Below are positions 18,391 through 26,767 of a stretch of 28,017 nucleotides of DNA, in pieces. The position numbers and the translations under genes were made by a program. The notes beneath the pieces are model-generated. The model had not been told where the DNA came from. It did no database searches and saw nothing but the letters and a program-made list of their open reading frames with translations. The DNA is from Chara braunii (taxonomy: Eukaryota; Streptophyta; Charophyceae; Charales; Characeae): NCBI GenBank assembly GCA_003427395.1, contig BFEA01000700.1, positions 71,176-99,192 of the forward strand, given 5' to 3'. How positions within the stretch are numbered: the stretch's first letter is position 1; each line of letters opens with the position of its first letter.

Positions 18391-18897
18391 TTAATTAGGC
18401 AAATACACTTGCGCGGTAGCAGGCCCGATCACATAAAGCAATCCACCACCCTTCTGCCAATCATCATTATCCCTGCACACGTTCTTCATAACGGGCCACG
18501 TCTGTTTTTGCCTGTAGCCGACAGAAGTCGAACGGACAACACAACGATGCATGTCGCACCAGCCCTTCAACAAAGAGAAAGTCATGAATTTACCCCAAGT
18601 AGTGGTCTGTACTGATTGGCAAATTCTCCTTATCCTACCAACGTCCACCCATGCTGGAGTTACTTCACGGCTCTTGCAATCGAGAGAGGCCAAAACCGGG
18701 CAAAAAAGCGTGGTCAAAACGGGGAAAAACGTGGCCGAAGCAGGATGAAGTGTGGGCCGAAACGGAGCAAATTGTGGTGGAGAGCCAAGCCTGTCCAAAA
18801 TGCACAAGCACCGACGACACCCGGCCAGCATAGTCAAACGCAAGATGCACGCAGAAATACATGCATCACCTTTTTTTCTCCAGCCAAGCCTGTCCAA
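18391..18897 (-). CDS. Doubtful ORF, unrecognised
   Basis: A 168-codon minus-strand frame. Its N-terminal half overlaps an imperfect repeat (GGCCAAAACCGGG / GGTCAAAACGGGG / GGCCGAAGCAGG) and looks non-coding. The C-terminal 75 residues (from TTTWGKFMTFSLLKGW on) have balanced, protein-like composition with W, C and H residues. I cannot assign them to any family. They could be the end of a decayed transposon protein. Confidence 0.2.
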   Translation of the reverse strand: MDRLGWRKKGDACISACILRLTMLAGCRRCLCILDRLGSPPQFAPFRPTLHPASATFFPVLTTLFCPVLASLDCKSREVTPAWVDVGRIRRICQSVQTTTWGKFMTFSLLKGWCDMHRCVVRSTSVGYRQKQTWPVMKNVCRDNDDWQKGGGLLYVIGPATAQVYLPN

Positions 18898-19352
18898 CCT
18901 CGGTCACAAGCTGGTCAAAACAGGGCTAAGCATATCCAAAATGGGCCGAAATCCTAATCGGGTTAAATCGGGGGTAAAAACGTGTCCCGGCGACTGCGGA
19001 GGATCCTGTTGTTTCCCCACCCAAGCCTGCCCACCCTGGGTCAAAAGCTGCCCTTCAACCACCACCACCAGTACACCCGGGCCCGGAGGAGCCTTACTAC
19101 GCACCAAGCTGTTCCAAACCGCCAGCGAGCGGTGCACTTTCCGTCTTTTTTGGCTGGCACCGCCAGCCATCGTGCTCCTGTGGTTCGAGTCGAGCCTCTG
19201 AATTTTCCGTAGGCTACGAGTTGCGTTGCATTTTCAGCAAGCCTGGGGCCACGTACTGGCGGTTTAATTCTCTCTCTCGAGAGTATGCGACGGGCTTGGC
19301 TATATGAAAGGGCTGAAATCCCTTTTTAACGGTATCCTCTTGTTTTCCACCC
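18780..19352. repeat. Scattered CCAAGCCTGYCCA repeat fragments
   Basis: CCAAGCCTGTCCA or close variants occur near 18785, 18892 and 19021, often followed by GGTCAAAAGCTG. These are fragments of the ~177-bp repeat that follows. A GTACTGG motif copy (GGCCACGTACTGGCGGTTTA) lies at 19247-19266. Confidence 0.7.
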
Positions 19353-19695
19353 AAGTCTGCCCAGCCTGGGTCAAAAAGCTGGCCTTTTGCAAGGAGCTTG
19401 GCTTCGAACGGGCTGAAATCCTTTATCTGAAAAAACACAACTCTCCCCGTGACGGCAGCAAAACGTGTCATGGTGACTGACACCAGCACCAGCACCAACA
19501 CCAACACCCTGGTAGCAAAGGCAAATGCAAGACCTGCCTAACCTGGGTCAAAAACTGGCCTTATGCAAGGAGCTTGGCTTCGAACGGGCTGAAAATCCTT
19601 CATCGGTGAAAACACACCTCTCCCCGTGACGGCAGCAAAACGTGTCACAGTGACTTCACCAGCACCAACACCCTGGTAGCAAAGGCAAATGCAAG
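19353..19695. repeat. ~177-bp tandem repeat, two copies
   Basis: Units start about 19353 and 19529. Both contain CCTGGGTCAAAAASCTGGCC, GCAAGGAGCTTGGCTTCGAA, CTCCCCGTGACGGCAGCAAA and CACCCTGGTAGCAAAGGCAA. Copy 1 has a longer ACCAGC/ACCAAC run. Confidence 0.93.
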
Positions 19696-19699
19696 ATGC

Positions 19700-20238
19700 A
19701 CGCCGGAATCCATCGATCGTCTATTTTCGCGGCAAATTCCATCCATCTGACAGCTGACAGCTCTTCAGACTCGCTCAACTAAACGGTTGTTCAGAGTTGC
19801 CATTCAAGTGGAAAAGACCGGGCACAAGCCAAGTATATGACCACCACACCCTCACCCACCTGTACCTTGAGATCCGTACAATTTTTAAGGATATTTATAC
19901 ATGTGTTTGTGTATATATTGTCACTATGTGAATCAGAGCGAGAAGGAGAAAAGAAGCAACACAAGGAAAGGAAAAGAAGGGGCTGTGATATACACATTCC
20001 ACCGGGCATCACGCCCACTACAGTCGCACCCAACCAACCAACCACCTGTACCTTTGCATCTCCATCATCTCCCATTCTTTAAGGATGCACGCCTTCTACT
20101 GATGGTGAGGAATGATCCTTTGCCTTCTTTTTTTCCCTTCCCTTTTCCCGTTTTCCACTGCAAACTTCAGCACGTGTAGTTCACCTTCTTCCAAGTCGTT
20201 CAACGCTGCAGCACGTGTGATCAACACCCGGCACAGCA
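19700..20238. other. No gene seen
   Basis: Only short open frames on both strands. No repeats of note. Confidence 0.45.
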
Positions 20239-20545
20239 CAGCACGTCCATCTCATCTCTCCAGTCAAGTCTGCACCTTTGACTCTTCCCCCAGTTTCGCT
20301 ATTAAATAGACTTGGAATTTCAATTCGACGCAAAAGAAAAGAGTTACTCTGGTCTCTGTTCGCCCACCATCTGCCTCCCCCTCAGCACGTCCATCTCATC
20401 TTTCCCATCAAGTCTGCACCTTTGACACTTCCCCCAGTTTCGCTGTTAAATAATAGACTTGGAATTTGAATTCGATGCAGAAGAAAACGTTACTTGGGNG
20501 GGGGGGGGGGGGGTCTCTGCTCNCCCACCATCTCCCTCCCCCGTC
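20239..20545. repeat. ~154-bp tandem repeat, two copies
   Basis: Units start at 20239 and 20393. Shared blocks are CAGCACGTCCATCTCATC, CAAGTCTGCACCTTTGA, CTTCCCCCAGTTTCGCT, TAGACTTGGAATTT and CCCACCATCT. The second copy is interrupted by a G run with an N at 20499 and another N at 20523, so its length is uncertain. Confidence 0.92.
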
Positions 20546-20632
20546 TGAAAATTCCATTCAGCGGAGGCGGAGGCAGTTCTATAGATGCCCCATGTCCCAT
20601 TCCATTTTCCCAGAAACTCCATGCAGACCTGG

Positions 20633-20722
20633 CCCTCGTGGCTGAGTGGTACAACCGTATGATTGCTGATAAGCAGATCCAGGGCTCGAACGTTGACGGA
20701 GGAAAAAAAACAACAACAATAC
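20633..20722 (+). mobile_element. tRNA-like SINE-type element with A-rich tail
   Basis: GTGGCTGAGTGGTACAACC (box A-like, matching TRGCNNAGYNGG) is followed by GCTGATAAGCAGATC and a box B-like AGGGCTCGAACG. The tail is GGAAAAAAAACAACAACAAT (20701-20720). The acceptor and T stems do not pair properly, so no functional tRNA is called. Internal Pol III boxes plus an A-rich 3' end define a SINE-like organisation. Relatives lie at 11.05 kb (minus) and 26.77 kb (plus). Confidence 0.6.
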
Positions 20723-20817
20723 TCTCAATGCAGCAGAGGCAGTAGTTCGTTGGATGTTCCCTCATGCATGCCCCGTTTTCCCAGAAACTCCCTCCAGTCG
20801 AGGAAAGCCGGGGGGGG

Positions 20818-20866
20818 GGGAGGGGGAGAGGAAGGGGAAGGGGAAGGGGAAGGGGAAGGGGAAGTT
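20818..20866. repeat. GGGGAA hexamer repeat
   Basis: G10 followed by AGGGGGAGAGG and about six GGGGAA units. A C18 run follows at 20956-20973. These make glycine/glutamate or proline/serine frames that are not genes. Confidence 0.9.
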
Positions 20867-21144
20867 GAGGGTTTCTGGAACTCTAATTTTGTCGTTTCCA
20901 AACCCCTCCCAGCAATGTAGAGGCAGAGGTTGCACGACGCACCTTCCATTCTTCTCCCCCCCCCCCCCCCCCCTTTTTTCGCCTTGTCATACGTCGTCAA
21001 TACGTCAACCAAGTGGACGTTGTGCACAATGTTCAAGCTTTTGCCTCCTAGGTACAAAAATTTCATAAGCACAGAAAGAAAAAAAACTCCAGTGTAGTCC
21101 ATCTCATGTACAGAGGCTGACTGGCTGGCTGGATCTGAAACGTG

Positions 21145-23901
21145 TTATGGATCTTCCATTTTCCCGATGAACTCCATGTAGAGGTTCTTGACAGCGGCGG
21201 CAAGTGTGACGAGTACCGGGCCCATAATGGCCCCCTGAACGGGGGACTTGAAGACGGACATCCCGCCAAAAATACTCAGACCGGTGAGGTAGGCATGGGA
21301 GCCGGGAATCTCGCTGTAGATGGCCTCCATAGCACACTGCATCACCCAGATGTGCACGAAGAGAAAGAGGAGAGAGAGTACCAACCCTCTCTCCCAAAGC
21401 AGATGCAGAAACCCCGGAATCGAGGCCAACCAAACGGGGACAAACGGAAGAACGGTGGTCACTCCGGCTACCAACGTGGACGTGTAGACGAATCTGACCC
21501 CCGCTGTGCGATACAAGAGCCAAGTGAATAGAGACTGAAAGGAGACCAGTTTCAGAGACGAGATGAGCACCCCTCTGACTGCGGAACCCAGGGCTTCGGT
21601 CACCCTGTCCCTGGTGCTCCCTGCCGGGAACACATTCAGCAGGCTGCCCCAGGGGTCCGACTCCGACGAGAGAAGATAGAACAAAATCATCAAGAAGAGA
21701 AACAACTGCACCAGAACGCCAACTGCCCCCACGGCTCCAAGCAGCACCATCTTGCCCAAAACCCCCATAGCCGAAGCTCCGCCGAGCAGGAGACTCGAAC
21801 TTTGCGCGAAGACCGCCTTGAGAGCCGTCATGGCGGTGGTCCCCACCACTCTCGCGTGCTCCATGAACTGATCCGTCGAGATGTGCAGGCCGTGTAAGAG
21901 GACAGTGCCCATGTCTTGCATCTCTGCCAAGGCGTCCTGTACCTCAAGGTCGACAAGCTTCTGCTTCACCGTCTCCGCCTTCAGTCGGAGAGGCGACCCC
22001 CTCTTCGTCTTCGAGATAATGCCCCCCGTGACGGAGCTGTTCATGTCGATTACCCCGTGATGATTGCTGACGATGTACCCGCCAAATTCGTGCCAGAACA
22101 CATCCACAAGCTCGGTTAAATTGTACTTTTCCAGGGCATCTCGAAAGTGATCCTTGGCCCACGCCGCCGCCTTCTCCATGGACACGTCCACGTATTCCAA
22201 CACGTGGCTCTCTGCCAGCCATTGATGAACCGCCGTCGTGTTAGCGATCGCCCCATCCCTAATCTGTTGATTGACCGAGAGCACCGCCGCCTTCCCCTCC
22301 TGGCCCATCTGATAGGAGAAGAACATCACAAGCGCTATGGCGCCAACAACCATGCCCAGAATCAAGCAGACAGCGACGAGGGAGTGCAAGGAGGAGAGCA
22401 GCATTCGGCAGACCCACCTGTCCAGCCCATGGTATGCGCACCGCGCCGCCTCCCTCACAATCCCCGTCGCGTCCCACAGTCGGGATACCAACATGATCCC
22501 CCTCCTCCTCCTCCTCTTCTCCTCCCCCTCGCCGTCCGAGTTGTCATCCTCAGGAAGCCCCGACGGCTGCTGCGCCTGCTCCTCGACTGCTTGATGACAG
22601 CCGCCGCCGCCGCGGAGGGGGGAAGAGGAGGGGCGGTAGCCACCGCCCTTCCCGCCGGGCCCCCCACTCCCTGAGGAGGAGGGCGACGGGTTGGTCGAAG
22701 ACCCCCCCCCGCCGCTGGGGGAAGGAGAAGGCTCCACGTAATTGGAGGAGGCAATCCAGAGGCTGACATAGAGAGCTCCGAGTATGGCGGAGGTCTGTAG
22801 CACTTCCAGGGTAACGACCTCATAGCCCAGACAGGTCAGCGCAAAGACAAATAACCATTCAAATAGCCGAGTGGACCCCGCCGCCGCCTTCTTGATTGAC
22901 GCCCGCCGTCGCAAGGAGACGGATCTCCCCGATCCCAACCGCGGACCAGATGGCCAAAGGTACCCCAAAACCCCGTTGATTAGATTGCTGACCTTCAATT
23001 TGCCCTCCGCACAGCGATCGGCAACCACTCGATGGGCAAGGATAGCTGGCGCCGCCGCCGCCGTTAACAAGCCCCTCTCCAAGTGCGGCCTCCAGAACCC
23101 GATGATAGCATCCTTGGCTTCGCGCAGGACGACCGAGCAGAGGATGGCCCACAAGATGGGGCTAGAGAACTCCTTGAGCACGAAGAAGACCAGATATATG
23201 GCGGCCACCGCCAGCGCGACGAGAAGATTGGCAAGGGCATTGTACAGAGCCATGCGCGCATAAGATTTGCGAAGCTGCATGTCACCTCCTCCTCCACGAC
23301 CAAAACCCAACACCCCCCCGCCCCTTCTCCCATCCATCCCTTCCATCTCCTCGTCCTCCTCCCCTTCCCCCTCCCCCTCCTCCTCCCCCTCCCCACCCCC
23401 TCCCTCGTCCGTATTCATTAACTCGAAAGCTGCCGCAGCTCCGTGATAAATATCGCTCGCCGCACTCTCCACCTCCTTGCTCGGCGAGGACGTCGACGAT
23501 CGGGATACCATTCCTGAATATCCTGATTCTCGTCTTGAGGTGTGAAATGACCAACCGGTTTTCCAGAAGGAAGACGGCACTTTGCTCCTTCTACCTCCCG
23601 CCGCCGCCCACCAAGGTCTCCACGACCTCCGTCTCTCTCTAGACGGAGAACGGAGCGTTTGAGAGGAGAGCGGGAATGAGCGCGCTGTGTCTGTGTCTGT
23701 CTGCTCTTGTTCATACGTCTCCCGTGCAGTAGAGATAGCAAGTAACGAGTACGTTCTGTCCAACTCGTTGCTAGACATTCGCTGATGCCAAATACACTGG
23801 AAAGTTAAAACCGGACCGTAGGAGAGAAGATAGGAATTGCACTGACTACTGACTAGATCTCCATAGCTACAACAACGGCGCGTGTTCACCCCTTTAGACA
23901 C
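21145..23901 (-). CDS. TMEM245: TMEM245 / AI-2E transporter-like membrane protein
   Basis: A single uninterrupted frame of 918 codons, far longer than any other frame here, with strongly protein-like composition. It is an integral membrane protein of the AI-2E transporter-like superfamily, closest in layout to eukaryotic TMEM245, whose transported substrate is not established. Predicted membrane segments lie at residues about 217-240, 244-262, 346-363, 366-386, 503-530, 703-745 (two), 775-800, 803-820 and 838-858, with a final hydrophobic block at 870-905. That last block (YLTGLSIFGGMSVF, then GAIMGPVLVTLAAAVKN) is the family's C-terminal signature. A large loop at about 531-700 lies between segments, as in relatives. 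Inserted low-complexity regions are an acidic Gly/Glu run at 165-190 (encoded by a CTCCTC tract, 23335-23405), a Ser/Pro/Gly loop at 390-435 and RRRRRR at 463-468. The first ATG of the frame is used here. Met42 (23778) or Met131 (23511) are plausible real starts, because residues 1-130 lack conserved features; an unseen 5' intron is possible. Stop TAA at 21145-21147. Confidence 0.85.
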   Translation of the reverse strand: MSKGVNTRRCCSYGDLVSSQCNSYLLSYGPVLTFQCIWHQRMSSNELDRTYSLLAISTARETYEQEQTDTDTARSFPLSSQTLRSPSRERRRSWRPWWAAAGGRRSKVPSSFWKTGWSFHTSRRESGYSGMVSRSSTSSPSKEVESAASDIYHGAAAAFELMNTDEGGGGEGEEEGEGEGEEDEEMEGMDGRRGGGVLGFGRGGGGDMQLRKSYARMALYNALANLLVALAVAAIYLVFFVLKEFSSPILWAILCSVVLREAKDAIIGFWRPHLERGLLTAAAAPAILAHRVVADRCAEGKLKVSNLINGVLGYLWPSGPRLGSGRSVSLRRRASIKKAAAGSTRLFEWLFVFALTCLGYEVVTLEVLQTSAILGALYVSLWIASSNYVEPSPSPSGGGGSSTNPSPSSSGSGGPGGKGGGYRPSSSPLRGGGGCHQAVEEQAQQPSGLPEDDNSDGEGEEKRRRRRGIMLVSRLWDATGIVREAARCAYHGLDRWVCRMLLSSLHSLVAVCLILGMVVGAIALVMFFSYQMGQEGKAAVLSVNQQIRDGAIANTTAVHQWLAESHVLEYVDVSMEKAAAWAKDHFRDALEKYNLTELVDVFWHEFGGYIVSNHHGVIDMNSSVTGGIISKTKRGSPLRLKAETVKQKLVDLEVQDALAEMQDMGTVLLHGLHISTDQFMEHARVVGTTAMTALKAVFAQSSSLLLGGASAMGVLGKMVLLGAVGAVGVLVQLFLFLMILFYLLSSESDPWGSLLNVFPAGSTRDRVTEALGSAVRGVLISSLKLVSFQSLFTWLLYRTAGVRFVYTSTLVAGVTTVLPFVPVWLASIPGFLHLLWERGLVLSLLFLFVHIWVMQCAMEAIYSEIPGSHAYLTGLSIFGGMSVFKSPVQGAIMGPVLVTLAAAVKNLYMEFIGKMEDP

Positions 23902-24071
23902 CGCCTACTCCTCCTCTTTAATATCTCAGAGCACCTCCAAAAAGGTTAAGAAAGCAAAACAAAAAACAAACACAAAACAATCCTGTCCTCCACCAGGCTT
24001 CGTTCCTACCACCCTCCTCTTCTAGTTCAATCACTCGACAAGGCCAGCTGCCGCAGCGGCAAGACCTGGGA

Positions 24072-24073
<2 letters not shown>
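23902..24073. other. Upstream region of the TMEM245-like gene
   Basis: Likely promoter or 5' UTR of the minus-strand gene. No TATA box or recognised element is evident. A (CT)n array starts about 170 bases upstream of the first ATG. Confidence 0.4.

Positions 24074-24130
<57 letters not shown>
24074..24130. repeat. (CT)n microsatellite
   Basis: About 28 CT dinucleotides. A short CGCGCGCGCG run follows at 24212-24221. Confidence 0.97.
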
Positions 24131-24136
<6 letters not shown>

Positions 24137-24591
24137 TTATCTATGGATCTCAACAACTGACCTGTTTACTACCTGTACACAGATCTTTCTGTTTGTCTGA
24201 CTCTATCTCCCGCGCGCGCGCCTCTCTATCCCACTATGTCCCGCTATCTACTGCTATCTGCCTGCCGCTTCCCTCCGACTAGAACATTACTACATGTAAT
24301 TGGGTAAACAAGAGGGAAGGGGACATTCCCTCAAAGCATTACAATAAATCGGGAAGGGGAGGAGCCAGGGGGAAAAGAGGGGGGCGGGCGAGTACGCGGG
24401 GAGGGGGGCGGAACCGGGGAAACGAAGTAGGCAAAGGCGGAAAAACGAGAAAAGAAAGGCGGAAGACGGGAGCGGGGAGAAAAGGGGGGCCGGGGGCGGT
24501 GGCGGAAGGGGGCGGAAGGGGGCGGGGCGTAAAATTTGGAGAAATAAAATGGAGTTGTTAGCAATGGAGAATCTGATGGGGATTCTCTTTT

Positions 24592-24637
24592 GGAATTGGA
24601 ATTGGAATTGGAATTGGAATTGGAATTGGAATTGGAA
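24592..24637. repeat. (GGAATT)n hexamer repeat
   Basis: More than seven perfect GGAATT units. Minus-strand reading gives poly(Phe-Gln), an artefact. A G-rich stretch (24350-24540) precedes it. Confidence 0.96.
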
Positions 24638-24639
24638 GA

Positions 24640-25090
24640 ACTTCAAATCAAATTTCTCAAGCTGAAAATGTCAAAAAAAAATACTCTGTGATTTCTCAAC
24701 CGGGGTTCGAACGCTAGTAGGTCTGGTGTGAAGTAGGGAACGGAAGTTTTCTGATGAAAGGGGGAGAAGCAGGAAGTGTGGTGGTGTCATTTGGAGATTG
24801 AATGTTGCCTCCTCTACGCACCCTTTCGCGTTCTCAAAGGTTTTCCATGTCGATTAGCAGCCTCTTCCTTGCCCTTGCCCGGTTTCTTCTTACCCTTGAA
24901 AAGATTCTTCTGCGTCATCCTGGGGACCATAAAAGAACAGTCGAAGAAAACAAAGGGAAAAGAAGTCAAAAACAAAATGATCAAATATACTAATAATACA
25001 GTATGTCCATAAAACCTACGCAAAATAAGTTTACACACAGGACTCGCTAAGCCTCAAAGTCGCACCGTCTTCTTTTCATGACAAGCAGGA
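24640..25090. other. No gene seen
   Basis: Contains an isolated box B-like CGGGGTTCGAACGC at about 24701-24715 without a convincing box A, and otherwise nothing recognisable. Confidence 0.45.
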
Positions 25091-25093
25091 GAG

Positions 25094-25137
25094 GAGAGGT
25101 GAGGAGAGGAGAGGAGAGGAGAGGAGAGGGAAGAGGG
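25094..25137. repeat. (GAGGA)n repeat
   Basis: Pentamer GAGGA/GAGAG repeats over about 45 bases. A similar tract is at 26735-26760. Confidence 0.93.
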
Positions 25138-25278
25138 GAGGAGAGAGTACGACAAGAATGAAAATTGAACACGGCTGAAGTTCATTACATTACGATTATC
25201 AATCATCATCATGTTTGTTAATCCAAAGCTTACTCCGGAGCGTCCTCGGTTCGCCCCAAGATTCCAGAGAAGATCAGA

Positions 25279-25360
25279 TTTGCCGCGAACTGAGAACTAC
25301 ATTTGGCGCGAACTGAGAGCTACATTTGGCGCGAACTGAAAGCTAGATTTGGCGCGAAAG
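25279..25360 (+). promoter_or_regulatory. 23-bp tandem array carrying four E2F-like sites
   Basis: Units start at 25279, 25302, 25325 and 25348, exactly 23 bases apart: TTTGCCGCGAAC, TTTGGCGCGAAC, TTTGGCGCGAAC and TTTGGCGCGAAA, each of the first three followed by TGARARCTA. TTTSSCGC is the consensus site of E2F/DP cell-cycle factors, and the last unit is the symmetric form TTTGGCGCGAAA. Spacing of about two helical turns would place sites on nearly the same DNA face. No gene is visible directly downstream, so a regulatory role is inference. A chance minisatellite is the alternative. Confidence 0.5.
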
Positions 25361-25442
25361 GACACCTCTATGGGAGTACACGCTTTCGATTCACTTGATA
25401 CTAGACATAGCGGATTTCCCTCGCCTGAAGTGATGAACGCTA

Positions 25443-25446
<4 letters not shown>

Positions 25447-25509
<63 letters not shown>

Positions 25510-25510
25510 N

Positions 25511-25568
<58 letters not shown>
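25447..25568. repeat. (CT)n microsatellite with an N
   Basis: About 60 CT dinucleotides with an undetermined base at 25510, so the true length is unknown. It passes through CGCTCGCTCG into (GT)n. Confidence 0.97.
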
Positions 25569-25571
<3 letters not shown>

Positions 25572-25579
25572 CGCTCGCT

Positions 25580-25590
25580 CTGTGTGTGTG

Positions 25591-25624
<34 letters not shown>
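25580..25624. repeat. (GT)n microsatellite
   Basis: GT dinucleotides with one TTT interruption, adjoining the (CT)n array. Confidence 0.96.
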
Positions 25625-25841
25625 GAGCTGTCGATCTATCGATCGATCCATTGAACTCCCTCCTCCTACCAACTAGTACCCATCACCTAGCTGCCCAATT
25701 GCCCACCTACGTATCTATCAAAAACCACGATTCAGTGGGCCTCGCTCCACTACTCTCGACATGCACAAAAGACAAAAATCATCGCGGTGTATACTTGCAT
25801 ATTCTAGCGAAAGATTTACTCCCGTTTTGCACATTTCGAGA

Positions 25842-26028
25842 GAAGTGGAGTGAGGACCATTAGGTGTGTGTTCGAGGGTATTCCTGGGTGGGGGCTCGAG
25901 CGCGAGCGCGAGCGCGTGCGCGTGCGCGCGCGCGTGTTTGCTTTCTGCTTCGGACCTATGTGAGGAAGGATGGATTGCTCACTGATCGGCAGTACCGCTG
26001 GGAAAAGCGAATGATAATGGGCCTGAAG
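25842..26028 (+). repeat. 187-bp duplication, copy 1 (assembly artefact)
   Basis: Begins GAAGTGGAGTGAGGACCATT and ends GATAATGGGCCTGAAG. As far as I can compare by eye it is identical, and of equal length, to 26067-26253. The two copies abut a sequencing adapter, so only one copy probably exists in the genome. Includes a GCGAGCGCGTGCGCG tract (about 25900-25935) with Z-DNA potential. Confidence 0.93.
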
Positions 26029-26066
26029 CTGTCTCTTATACACATCTAGATGTGTATAAGAGACAG
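26029..26066. other. Nextera (Tn5 mosaic-end) junction adapter left in assembly
   Basis: CTGTCTCTTATACACATCT (26029-26047) directly followed by its exact reverse complement AGATGTGTATAAGAGACAG (26048-26066). This 38-bp palindrome is the circularisation junction of Nextera mate-pair libraries: two 19-bp Tn5 mosaic ends. It is a laboratory sequence and not part of the organism. It creates an artificial long frame on the minus strand across 25816-26373. Confidence 0.98.
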
Positions 26067-26253
26067 GAAGTGGAGTGAGGACCATTAGGTGTGTGTTCGA
26101 GGGTATTCCTGGGTGGGGGCTCGAGCGCGAGCGCGAGCGCGTGCGCGTGCGCGCGCGCGTGTTTGCTTTCTGCTTCGGACCTATGTGAGGAAGGATGGAT
26201 TGCTCACTGATCGGCAGTACCGCTGGGAAAAGCGAATGATAATGGGCCTGAAG
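26067..26253 (+). repeat. 187-bp duplication, copy 2 (assembly artefact)
   Basis: Second copy of 25842-26028, starting immediately after the adapter. The sequence then diverges (ACGCCGCCTCC...) where the true genome continues. Confidence 0.93.
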
Positions 26254-26259
26254 ACGCCG

Positions 26260-26767
26260 CCTCCACGAGGAACTGTCCAATCGCCTGAGGACACGGGATC
26301 GCGGAACCCCCTCCCGTTGCGGGTCGAGGAGATCACCAATGGATGTGAGAGTCAGGGAATATCGACGTGTCACACGATATCAAACCACTCCACAGAGAGA
26401 TGAGGAGGGGATGGACGGAGTAGAAATTAGGAGGCGGCGGCGGGGGAGGGGGAGGGAGGGGGAAGCGGCGATGCCGCAGGAGCGATCGAGCTGATCGAGC
26501 AATCACGAGCGCGCGCGAATAGATCGAAAATTTCCCGCCACGGATTACGACGGACTAGAAGTCCCAAAGGAGAGAGTGAGTACCAAGGGAGGTTAAAGCA
26601 GTGGGGGGTTCATAAGACGAGAGCCAAGCGCGACAGGGGGAGAAAGGGAGAAGGGGAGAAGAGGAGAAAGGGGGGGAAAGTGGATAAGGGGAGAAGGGGA
26701 GAAGGGGGGAGAAGGGAGAAGGGGAGGAGGGAAGGAGGGGAGGAGAGGAGAGGAGAGGAGAAAAGAG
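26260..26767. repeat. G-rich and AGGGG-type low-complexity tract; no gene
   Basis: GGCGGCGGCGGGGGAGGGGG (about 26432-26452) and long GGGGAGAAGGGGAGAA runs at 26635-26762. Frames over this region are compositional artefacts. Confidence 0.8.

Larger units (their letters stand above)
20567..20945. repeat. Imperfect ~165-bp duplication around the tRNA-like element
   Basis: The order 'GAGGCAG-(T)AGTTC ... GATG..CC.CATG ... TTTTCCCAGAAACTCC' occurs at about 20570-20618 and again at 20735-20791. A third start (TAGAGGCAGAGGTTGCA) is at 20919. The core ATTTTCCCAGAAACTCCATG also resembles the 3' coding end of the gene at 21.15 kb. Confidence 0.55.

Noticed and set aside
20633-20705. Functional tRNA gene
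   Set aside because: Boxes A and B are recognisable but the acceptor, T and anticodon stems do not pair. Similar non-folding copies occur elsewhere.
22147-22674. 175-codon plus-strand frame antisense to the TMEM245-like gene
   Set aside because: Shadow frame produced by the GC-rich and repeat-rich loops of the real gene; no protein features.
24290-24646. 118-codon minus-strand frame with FQFQFQ run
   Set aside because: Product of the (GGAATT)n repeat and a G-rich tract.
24695-24720. tRNA T-arm (CGGGGTTCGAACGC)
   Set aside because: Box B-like only; no box A at the right distance on either strand and no cloverleaf.
25816-26373. 185-codon minus-strand reading frame
   Set aside because: It runs through the Nextera adapter and both copies of the artefactual duplication.
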